NCBI GenBank assembly: GCA_019695455.1
Contig: JAEUAC010000369.1
Coordinates: 1 to 5,028, forward strand
Length of the DNA: 5,028 nt
Direction: 5' to 3'
DNA from: Methylorubrum extorquens
GTDB taxonomy: Bacteria > Pseudomonadota > Alphaproteobacteria > Rhizobiales > Beijerinckiaceae
Under the pieces are notes generated by a model. That model made no database searches. It was given only the letters and a program-made list of their open reading frames with translations, and had not been told where the DNA came from. Both the position numbers and the translations under genes were made by a program. How positions within the stretch are numbered: position 1 is the first letter of the stretch; every line of letters begins with the position of its first letter. Of the stretch, positions 1 to 5,028 are shown in pieces.

Positions 1-927
1 GACGCCCTCCATGACGGTGATCTCGCCCTCGCCCTCGTCCCGTCCGCCGGAGAGGACGACGCCCGTGCGGGCGACGAAGCGCTCGAGATCCGCCGGATCG
101 CCGCGCAGCAGGAGCACGTCGTCGGCCGCGAGCCGGAACTCGCCGACCGCCGGATAGCGCCGGAAGCGCTCGCGCACGATGGTGGCCACCTGCACGTCGC
201 CCTCGCCCAGCGCCTCCAGGGCGGCCACGCTGGTGCCGACATGCGGGTTGCCGGAGGGCAGCCGCGCCTCCGTCGTGTAGCGCTCCAGCCGGAAGGCGGC
301 GTCCATGGAGGAGGCGCCGCGCCGCTTCGGCAGCAGGCGCCAGCCCACCGCCAGGAAGCAGAACCCGACCACCGCGATCGAGAGGCCGACGGGCGTGTAG
401 TCGAACATGCCGAAGGGCTTGCCCGTGAGGTCCGCCCGGACCTTCGACACGATCACGTTCGGCGAGGTGCCGACCAGCGTGACGATGCCCCCGATGAGGG
501 AGGCGAACGCCATGGGCATGAGGAGGGACGAGACGGAGGTCCCGGTCCGCCGGGCGAGCTGCAGGGCGATCGGCATGAAGATCGCGAGCGCCCCCACGTT
601 CTTCGTGACCATCGACAGGACGAGCACGCCGCCGACGAGCACGGGCACCTGCACGTCCACCGTCCTCAGCTTGGGCAGGATGGGCCGCATCAGCGTCTCG
701 ACCGCGCCGGACCGCGCGATGGCGGCCGAGAGGACCAGCGCGGAGCCCACGATGATCACGATGTCGTCGGAGAAGCCGGAGAAGGCCTTGTCGGCCGGCA
801 CGATGCCGAGCGCGATCGCGGCCGCGAGCGCCGTCACGGCGACGACGTCGTAGGGGATGCGGCCCCACACGAAGGCCGCGATCGTCACACCGAGGATGCC
901 GAAGGACGAGGCTTGATCGAACGTCAT
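1..927 (-). CDS. SLC13/DASS-family permease with TrkA-C domain (partial, C-terminus outside window)
   Basis: This is an inner-membrane permease of the SLC13/DASS group, in the ion transporter superfamily with ArsB and CitM; the substrate (sulfate, dicarboxylate or other anion) cannot be told from sequence. The frame is open from the ATG at 927 to the left edge, giving 309 residues. Residues 5-200 contain several hydrophobic segments. The re-entrant signature GTSPNVIVS at 153-161 corresponds to the first anion/cation-binding loop of the family. Residues about 210-290 turn polar, with the pattern of a TrkA-C (RCK_C) domain (EGDVQVATIVRERF, then DVLLLRGDPADLERF). This matches YfbS-like members, usually about 590-610 residues with soluble RCK_C domains between two membrane halves, so the second half should lie to the left. 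ATG is preferred over the in-frame GTG at 939 because AGGTG (941-937) sits 9 bases upstream as a ribosome site. It is divergent from the next gene. The family call is firm; substrate is unknown. Confidence 0.88.
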   Translation of the reverse strand, partial: MTFDQASSFGILGVTIAAFVWGRIPYDVVAVTALAAAIALGIVPADKAFSGFSDDIVIIVGSALVLSAAIARSGAVETLMRPILPKLRTVDVQVPVLVGGVLVLSMVTKNVGALAIFMPIALQLARRTGTSVSSLLMPMAFASLIGGIVTLVGTSPNVIVSKVRADLTGKPFGMFDYTPVGLSIAVVGFCFLAVGWRLLPKRRGASSMDAAFRLERYTTEARLPSGNPHVGTSVAALEALGEGDVQVATIVRERFRRYPAVGEFRLAADDVLLLRGDPADLERFVARTGVVLSGGRDEGEGEITVMEGV

Positions 928-1067
928 GCGTTGAGGCACCTGGGACGGGACGGAGGGGGCGCGCCACGCCCGCCGGCCCGCGGCCGCGGCAGGCCCAGGA
1001 GACGGACGATGACGGCATCCCGGAACGGACGGGCCCGGCCGGGACCGGCCCGGCAAGGGGCGGCCCG
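928..1067. other. Divergent intergenic region without a recognisable promoter
   Basis: These 140 bases separate the permease start (reading left) from the 190-residue gene (reading right), so promoters for both should lie here. No convincing -35/-10 pair is visible on either strand. The stretch is almost entirely G and C. It contains a perfect 12-base palindrome at 978-989 (CCGCGGCCGCGG) and the inverted repeat GGCCGG-GA-CCGGCC at 1037-1050, both of the kind expected by chance at this composition. The only functional elements I can support are the ribosome sites at each edge. Confidence 0.5.
1055..1060 (+). promoter_or_regulatory. Shine-Dalgarno site deciding a GTG start
   Basis: AAGGGG lies 7 bases before the GTG at 1068. 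It is a good purine-rich match to the anti-Shine-Dalgarno sequence in an otherwise pyrimidine-mixed GC background, and it is the main reason for starting the 190-residue gene at this GTG. The first in-frame ATG, at Met62, would remove a third of the protein. Confidence 0.6.
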
Positions 1068-1640
1068 GTGAGCGGCCTGATCGACCGGCTGCTCGGCCGC
1101 GGCGCGGTTCCGCCGGCCGTGGCCGCGCCCGAGCCGGACGAGCCGCGGGACCGGCGCGACCGGCTGCCTGGCTCGGCGGAGAGCCAGATCGAGGAGCGGA
1201 TCGGCGAGAAGGTCCTGCACGGCTGGCTGCAGAACCGGCAGCAGACCCTGATGCCGCTCAGCGTGAACCTCGGCCGCCTCGCGCCGGGCGACCGCGTCGC
1301 CGCCATGCGGTTCGCGGCGGTCGCGGCGCTGGCCGGCCAGCCGGGCCGCGAGGTGGACCGTCCCGCGGCCGCGGCGGCGCTCGAGACCTGGCTCGCCTCC
1401 GTGGGCGCGAGCGAGGACGCGCTCGCCCTCTACCGGAGCACGCTCGCGCACCCGCCGGCCCTGCACGAGGCGCTGGCCGCCGTCCGGGGGCCCGCGCTCG
1501 GGCCGCTCGCCTTCGTGACGGCCCTGGTGGCCGGCCGCGACGGCGACGCCGCCTCGCGCGCCTTCGCCGATTACGTGGCCGCGAGCCTCGCCCTGCCCTC
1601 CACGGCGGTCCGGAGCGCGGAACGGCGCTTCCGGTTCTGA
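1068..1640 (+). CDS. Hypothetical 190-residue alpha-helical protein, possibly TerB/DUF533-like
   Basis: I do not recognise this protein with certainty. It starts with GTG behind a good ribosome site and ends with TGA at 1638-1640. Residues 1-10 form a short amphipathic stretch (MSGLIDRLLG), 11-40 are a charged, Pro-rich and probably disordered linker, and 41-190 are a mostly helical, Ala/Leu-rich domain. There is no signal peptide and no clear membrane helix, so it is probably cytoplasmic. A distinctive patch is HGWLQNRQQTLMPLSVNLGRL at about 51-71. The C-terminal part, with RAFADYVAASLALPSTAV at 164-181, has the look of TerB/DUF533-type bundles, where an acidic helix is followed by a 'LGLP' turn; this is a weak resemblance only, and the acidic metal-binding residues of TerB are not evident. 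It is convergent with the CBS gene, 11 bases away, and divergent from the permease, so it is probably transcribed alone. An antisense frame is also open, but that frame is Arg/Gly/His-rich and implausible as a protein. Confidence 0.72.
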   Translation: MSGLIDRLLGRGAVPPAVAAPEPDEPRDRRDRLPGSAESQIEERIGEKVLHGWLQNRQQTLMPLSVNLGRLAPGDRVAAMRFAAVAALAGQPGREVDRPAAAAALETWLASVGASEDALALYRSTLAHPPALHEALAAVRGPALGPLAFVTALVAGRDGDAASRAFADYVAASLALPSTAVRSAERRFRF

Positions 1641-1651
1641 CGCGACAGGGA

Positions 1652-2104
1652 TCAGGCTCCGCCCTCGGTGAGGGTGTGGAGCGAGGCCTGCAGCGTGTCG
1701 CCGCCGACGAGAAGGCGCCGGGCGATGTCGGCGAGCGTGATCCAGCCGCGCACGGCGCCGCCGTCGCCGACGACCGGGAGACGGCGCAGGTGGTTCGCCG
1801 CCATGGCGTCCATGGCGGCGCGCAGCGTGTCCTCGGGCCGGCAGGACACGACCGGGCGGGACATGATCTCGCGCACGGTCACGGTTGCGGGCTCCCGCCC
1901 GCGCGCGACGAGGCGGTAGAGGATGTCCCGGTCGGTCACGACGCCGTCCAGCCGCTCCGCGCTGCCGACGGGCAGCGCGCCCACCTCGATCTCGCCCATG
2001 AGGATGGCCGCGTCCTGCACGGTCGCGTCGGGCGCGATGAATTCGACGTCCGTGGACATCACGTCCTGGACGCGCGGGCTCCGCCCCTGATCCTCCGTCG
2101 CCAT
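1652..2104 (-). CDS. Two-CBS-domain protein, candidate adenine-nucleotide sensor
   Basis: This 150-residue soluble protein consists almost entirely of a CBS pair (Bateman module): CBS1 at about 10-68 and CBS2 at about 75-133, with no attached enzyme or transporter domain. Both repeats begin with the usual VxDVMS/VREIMS motif (12-17 and 77-82). Both carry the G-h-h-T-x-x-D motif that in known CBS proteins contacts ribose and phosphate of AMP or ATP: Gly54-Thr57-Asp60 and Gly120-Thr123-Asp126. Nucleotide binding is therefore plausible but inferred. The ATG at 2104 is chosen because it starts 11 residues before the CBS1 motif. An in-frame TTG at 2131 overlaps the pump stop codon as TTGA and would add nine residues; it cannot be excluded. 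The ribosome site is weak (CGGGGCGG just before the ATG). The gap to the pump gene is 23 bases on the same strand, so co-transcription is likely. No DNA-binding or membrane segment is present, so any effect on the pump would have to be indirect or by protein contact. Confidence 0.9.
   Translation of the reverse strand: MATEDQGRSPRVQDVMSTDVEFIAPDATVQDAAILMGEIEVGALPVGSAERLDGVVTDRDILYRLVARGREPATVTVREIMSRPVVSCRPEDTLRAAMDAMAANHLRRLPVVGDGGAVRGWITLADIARRLLVGGDTLQASLHTLTEGGA
1656..1682. terminator. Possible hairpin at the convergent gene junction
   Basis: GCTCC (1656-1660) pairs with GGAGC (1678-1682), and CCCTC (1662-1666) pairs with GAGGG (1670-1674), with loop GGT and an asymmetric internal bulge (G opposite TGT). 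This makes ten GC-rich pairs beside the junction of two convergent genes. It lies inside the last codons of the CBS gene, and neither strand has a following T-run, so intrinsic termination is unproven. It could equally be a chance structure in GC-rich coding sequence. Confidence 0.25.
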
Positions 2105-2127
2105 GCCGCCCCGTCTCGTCGTGCCGT

Positions 2128-3708
2128 TCAATGCGCGCCCGCCGGCGCCTTGCCGGTGCCGCCGCGCAGGATGAGCGCGAGCGGGACCGCCGAGGCGGAC
2201 AGGAGGGCCAGGACGGCGAACACGTCGACATAGGCGAGCAGCGCCGATTGGGTGGCGACCTGCTGGCCGATCCACGCGATCGCCTGCCCCTTCGCTTGCG
2301 CCATCGACGAGCCGGCCGCCACGAAATAATCCGTGACCTGCCGCAGCGTCTCCACGTATTGCGGGTCGGACGGGACCACGTTCTCCACGAGCCGGCTCTG
2401 GTGGAACTGCTGGCGCTGGGCGAGCACGGTCTGCGACAGCGACACGCCCATCGAGCCGCCGATGTTGCGCGCCATGTTGATGAGCGCGGAGGCCTGGTCC
2501 GTCCGGTCCTTGGGCAGCCCCTGGTACGAGGCGTTCGTGATCGGGATGAAGATCAGGGGCAGCCCGATGCCGATATAGACGCGCGACCAGGCGAAGAAGC
2601 CGAAATCGAGGCCCGCGTAGAGGTTCGTCAGGTGCCACATGGACAGCGCGATGATCGTCGCGCCGGCCGCGATCAGCCATTTCGGCGAGACGACGCCCGA
2701 CAGGCGGCCGACCACGAACATCATGGCCATGGTGACGACGCCGCCCGGCGAGAGCGCGAGCCCGGCCCAGGTGGCCGTGTAGCCGAAGTACTCCTGCAGC
2801 AGCTGCGGCACGAACTGGGTGGTCGAGATCAGGATCGCGCCCGTCGCCAGCATGACGAGGAAGCACGCCCCGAACTGCCGCGAGAACAGCATCTTCAGGT
2901 CGATCAGGGGCTGCCTGCGGGTCATCTCCCACGGGATGAACAGCGCGAGCGACAGGACCGAGATGGCCGCGAAGACGCGGATGAAGGTCGAGTCGAACCA
3001 ATCCTCCCGCTGGCCCTGGTCCAGCGTCACCTCGAGCGCGCCGAGGAACGAGGCGACGAGCAGGAACCCGACGAGGTCGAACCGCAGGCCCTTGCGGCGC
3101 AGCTCCGCCCGGTCCCGCCGCTCCTTGTCCGTCTCCTTCACGAGCACGTGGATCAGGCCGAGCGCCAGGAGGCCGACCGGGGCGTTGATCAGGAAGCACC
3201 AGTGCCAGGAATAGTTGTCGGACAGCCAGCCGCCGAGCGTGGGGCCGACGACGGGCGCGACGACCACGGCCACGCCGTAGAGCGCGAAGGCCTGGCCGCG
3301 CTTCTCGGGCGGGAAGGAATCCGCCAGGATGGATTGCGACACCGGCGCCATGCCGCCGCCGCCGAGCCCCTGCAGGACGCGGAAGAAGAGCAGCGAATCG
3401 AGGCTCCAGGCGAAGCCGCACAGCACGGACGCGACCGTGAAGATGCCGATGCACACCATGAAGAAGCGCTTGCGGCCGAACACGGTCGCCATCCAGCCCG
3501 ACGCGCAGAGGACGATCGCGTTCGCGACGAGGTAGCTCGTCACGACCCAGGCCGCCTCGTCCGGCCCGACCGCGAGGCCGCCCGAGATGTAGCGGAGCGC
3601 GACGTTCGCGATCGTCGTGTCGAGCACCTCCATGAAGGTCGCGATGGAGACGACGATCGCGACGAGCCACGGATTGGTGCCGCCGGTCCGGGCGGCCGCC
3701 GCGTTCAC
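2128..3708 (-). CDS. emrB: EmrB-type DHA2 family MFS multidrug efflux pump
   Basis: This is an inner-membrane proton-driven drug exporter of the DHA2 (14 transmembrane segment) branch of the major facilitator superfamily. At 526 residues it is close to the usual EmrB length of about 510-530. Helix 1 (15-35) ends in the D1-type motif LDTTIANVAL at 29-38. Motif A is GWMATVFGRKR at 71-81, between helices 2 and 3. Arg110 and GLGGGGM at 114-120 mark helix 4, and motif C is in GVAVVVAPVVGPTLGG at 145-160 (helix 5), typical of antiporters. NMARNIGGSMGVS at 411-423 is a conserved DHA2 patch. Polar residues 440-480 fit the large periplasmic loop before the last helix. The GTG start overlaps the adaptor stop codon as GTGA (3708-3705), with AAGG about 10 bases upstream, implying translational coupling. 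Substrates cannot be predicted. FarB- or VceB-type pumps are the same family, so the symbol indicates family rather than proven orthology. Confidence 0.95.
   Translation of the reverse strand: MNAAAARTGGTNPWLVAIVVSIATFMEVLDTTIANVALRYISGGLAVGPDEAAWVVTSYLVANAIVLCASGWMATVFGRKRFFMVCIGIFTVASVLCGFAWSLDSLLFFRVLQGLGGGGMAPVSQSILADSFPPEKRGQAFALYGVAVVVAPVVGPTLGGWLSDNYSWHWCFLINAPVGLLALGLIHVLVKETDKERRDRAELRRKGLRFDLVGFLLVASFLGALEVTLDQGQREDWFDSTFIRVFAAISVLSLALFIPWEMTRRQPLIDLKMLFSRQFGACFLVMLATGAILISTTQFVPQLLQEYFGYTATWAGLALSPGGVVTMAMMFVVGRLSGVVSPKWLIAAGATIIALSMWHLTNLYAGLDFGFFAWSRVYIGIGLPLIFIPITNASYQGLPKDRTDQASALINMARNIGGSMGVSLSQTVLAQRQQFHQSRLVENVVPSDPQYVETLRQVTDYFVAAGSSMAQAKGQAIAWIGQQVATQSALLAYVDVFAVLALLSASAVPLALILRGGTGKAPAGAH
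3705..3708 (-). promoter_or_regulatory. GTGA start/stop overlap coupling emrA and emrB
   Basis: The TGA stop of the adaptor (3707-3705) shares two bases with the GTG start of the pump (3708-3706). A four-base overlap of this type is commonly associated with translational re-initiation, and here it would keep adaptor and pump synthesis in step. It also fixes the pump start, since the next plausible starts fall inside helix 1. Confidence 0.7.
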
Positions 3709-4964
3709 CGGACGCGGACCTTGGGGACGACCGACATGCCCGGCCCGATCGCGACGTCCTTCGGCACCTCGTCGAAGACGAGCTTCACGGGCACGCGCTG
3801 GACGACCTTCACGTAGTTGCCCGTCGCGTTCTGGGCGGGCAGCAGGCTGAACACCGTGCCCGAGCCGCGCTGGATGGAGCTCACCTTTCCGGCGAAGACG
3901 CGGTCCGGATAGGCGTCGATCGTCATGTCGACGGGCTGGCCGGGCCGCATGTCGGCGAGCTGGGTCTCCTTGAAGTTCGCCGTCACCCAGAGCTCGTCGG
4001 GCACGAACATGGCGAGCGCCTGCCCGGCCTGGACGAGCTGCCCGCGCGCGGCCGTCAGGCGGGCGACGCGGCCCGGCTGGTCCGCCCGGACCTCCGTGTA
4101 GGACAGGTTGAGCTTCGCCTGGTCGCGCTGCGCCACCGCCTGCGTGCGCTGCGCCTCCGCGCTCTTCCTCTGTCCCTCGAGAACGGCCACCTGCCGCAGC
4201 GCGACGTTCAGGGCGGCCTGGCTCCGGGCGACGGTCGCCTGCGCCTGCGTCAGGTTCGAGGCCGTCTGCTGGGCGCGCTGCGCCGTGCCGGCGCCCTTCT
4301 GGACCAGCTCCTGGGCGCGCAGGTTCTCGTCCCGGGCGAATTCGAGCGCGGCCTGGCTCTCCTGCACCTGCGCCCTCGCCTCCTCGATCTGCGAGCGCTG
4401 GGCCTCGATCTGGGCCGTGGCGGACTGGATCGCGGCATCCGCGGCCTCGACCTGCCCGTTCGCCTGTTCGAGCGCGACGTCGTAGTCGCGGGTGTCGATG
4501 CGGGCGATCAGGGCGCCCGCCTCGACATGCTGGTTGTCCGTCACGGGCACGTCGACCAGATAGCCCGACACCTTGGGCGAGACCGAGAAGACGCGCGCGT
4601 CGATGAAGGCGTCGTCGGTCGTCTCGAAGTGGCGGGCGGACAGGTACCAGAGCACGCCCCCGACGATCGCCGCGAGCAGCGCCAGCGCCGCGAGGCCCGT
4701 CCCGAGCGGATGCTTGCGGACGAAGCCGGACAGGCCGCCGCCCTTGGCGCCCCCGGTCTCCTCGGGCGCCGGGTCGGTCTCCGCCGCCTCGTCAGCCCGC
4801 GGAGGGGCGTCGCCGGCCGGTGCGGGTCGGCCCGGCTGCCGGGCCGTGGCGGGCGCGGCGCCCGCGATCGGGAGGATGTCGTGGCCTCCGCCTCCCGATG
4901 GGCCGGCACGGCCGTCGGCGGGATCCGGATCGCGGCGCTCGGCCGTCTGTTCGTCTTGAAGCAT
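3705..4964 (-). CDS. emrA: EmrA/HlyD-family periplasmic adaptor (membrane fusion protein)
   Basis: This 419-residue adaptor should link the EmrB pump to a TolC-like outer-membrane channel. Residues 1-80 are a Pro/Gly/Ala/acidic cytoplasmic tail, apparently disordered. The single transmembrane anchor is about 87-108, preceded by the basic FVRKH. The first half of the biotinyl-lipoyl-like domain is about 117-160 (TTDDAFIDARVFSVSPKVSG, then VEAGALIARID). A long Gln/Ala/Glu coiled-coil hairpin spans about 162-285 with its turn near 222-230 (VQKGAGTAQ). The second lipoyl half follows from about 286 (LSYTEVRADQPGRV, where most family members have A or P before the G), then a beta-barrel domain from 326. 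The EmrA signature LLPAQNATGNYVKVVQRVPV is at 374-393. E. coli EmrA is about 390 residues, so the extra length is mostly the N-terminal tail. The ATG at 4964 is the only standard start ahead of the anchor; its ribosome site (GGGAC, about 8-9 bases upstream) is weak. It is the first gene of the apparent emrA-emrB-CBS operon. Confidence 0.95.
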   Translation of the reverse strand: MLQDEQTAERRDPDPADGRAGPSGGGGHDILPIAGAAPATARQPGRPAPAGDAPPRADEAAETDPAPEETGGAKGGGLSGFVRKHPLGTGLAALALLAAIVGGVLWYLSARHFETTDDAFIDARVFSVSPKVSGYLVDVPVTDNQHVEAGALIARIDTRDYDVALEQANGQVEAADAAIQSATAQIEAQRSQIEEARAQVQESQAALEFARDENLRAQELVQKGAGTAQRAQQTASNLTQAQATVARSQAALNVALRQVAVLEGQRKSAEAQRTQAVAQRDQAKLNLSYTEVRADQPGRVARLTAARGQLVQAGQALAMFVPDELWVTANFKETQLADMRPGQPVDMTIDAYPDRVFAGKVSSIQRGSGTVFSLLPAQNATGNYVKVVQRVPVKLVFDEVPKDVAIGPGMSVVPKVRVR

Positions 4965-5028
4965 CGGGTGACGTCCCGGCAGGCAACGGCCGGCCGGACA
5001 CTCAATGGTTGTGGCCGCATCGTGTTCC
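4965..5028 (-). other. Partial leader/upstream region of the emrAB-CBS cluster
   Basis: These 64 bases precede the adaptor start and run to the right edge. The frame upstream of the ATG stays open with no stop and no ATG, GTG or TTG, so an upstream extension beyond the window cannot be excluded strictly, but the ATG is the first standard start seen. There is a GC palindrome CGGCCGGCCG at 4987-4996 and, next to it, the sequence CATTGAGTG (5007-4999 on the minus strand). I cannot assign a promoter: a TTGAGT at 5005-5000 has no matching -10 element 16-18 bases downstream. No regulator gene is visible. Confidence 0.35.

Noticed and set aside
978..1050. GC palindromes in the divergent intergenic region (CCGCGGCCGCGG and GGCCGG-GA-CCGGCC) as possible operators
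   Set aside because: Short palindromes made only of G and C are common at this base composition; neither has flanking symmetry nor a placed promoter, so an operator claim is not supported.
241..1071. Plus-strand open frame of 276 codons antisense to the permease
   Set aside because: The product is Arg/Gly/His/Asp-rich without hydrophobic structure, whereas the opposite strand encodes clear transmembrane segments and the GTSPN signature.
924..2231. Minus-strand open frame of 435 codons across the 190-residue gene and the CBS gene
   Set aside because: Its composition is low-complexity Arg/Gly/Ala/His, it has no domain, and it overlaps two better-supported genes in other frames.
2105..3670. 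Large N-terminal extension of the CBS protein (frame open back to 3670, 672 codons)
   Set aside because: The extension is an out-of-frame, Arg/Gly-rich shadow of the pump gene. The real CBS protein begins at the ATG at 2104, just before the first CBS motif.
2131..3816. Long open frame (561 codons) on the plus strand, antisense to the pump gene
   Set aside because: The translation is dominated by Arg, Asp, Glu, Gly and His with no recognisable domain. Long antisense frames are expected opposite GC-rich genes because stop codons are rare. The opposite strand encodes a full-length EmrB with all family motifs.
4108..4485. Repetitive-looking stretch of CTGGGC/GCCTG-like words as a DNA repeat
   Set aside because: It is explained by the Gln/Ala heptad pattern of the adaptor's coiled-coil hairpin, not by an independent DNA repeat.
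4998..5007. ACACTCAATG upstream of the adaptor gene as a TetR-type operator half-site
   Set aside because: No inverted second half-site is found at a suitable spacing, and no regulator gene is in the window. The region is cut off at 5028, so the question cannot be settled here.

Overview
The window is very GC-rich (roughly 70% by eye) and densely coding. Third codon positions are almost all G or C, GTG starts occur, and genes overlap or nearly abut. This suits a high-GC alphaproteobacterium, perhaps a Methylobacterium-like Hyphomicrobiales. That is an inference from composition and protein style; there is no rRNA, tRNA or other marker here to confirm it.

Layout from left to right: (1) positions 1-927, minus strand, the N-terminal 309 codons of an SLC13/DASS-family permease with a cytoplasmic TrkA-C (RCK_C) domain, cut off by the left edge; (2) 928-1067, a 140-base divergent intergenic region with no promoter I can recognise; (3) 1068-1640, plus strand, an unrecognised 190-residue soluble protein with a GTG start; (4) an 11-base convergent gap, then on the minus strand a tightly packed cluster read from right to left: an EmrA/HlyD-type periplasmic adaptor (4964-3705), an EmrB-type 14-TM DHA2 major facilitator pump (3708-2128) and a small protein with two CBS domains (2104-1652). 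The last 64 bases (4965-5028) are upstream of the adaptor gene.

The adaptor and pump overlap by four bases (GTGA), and the CBS gene follows 23 bases later, so the three are probably one transcript. The established EmrAB model is a proton-driven inner-membrane pump joined to an adaptor that reaches a TolC-like outer-membrane channel. No such channel and no local regulator (TetR or MarR) is in the window; either could lie to the right. The CBS protein is the least expected partner. Both of its CBS repeats keep the G-h-h-T-x-x-D nucleotide-contact motif, so it may sense adenine nucleotides, but nothing in the sequence links it mechanistically to the pump.

I found no CRISPR array, insertion sequence, phage gene, RNA gene or clearly novel multi-gene system. 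The items most worth a second look are the CBS gene attached to emrAB, the unassigned 190-residue protein and the long disordered N-terminus of the adaptor.
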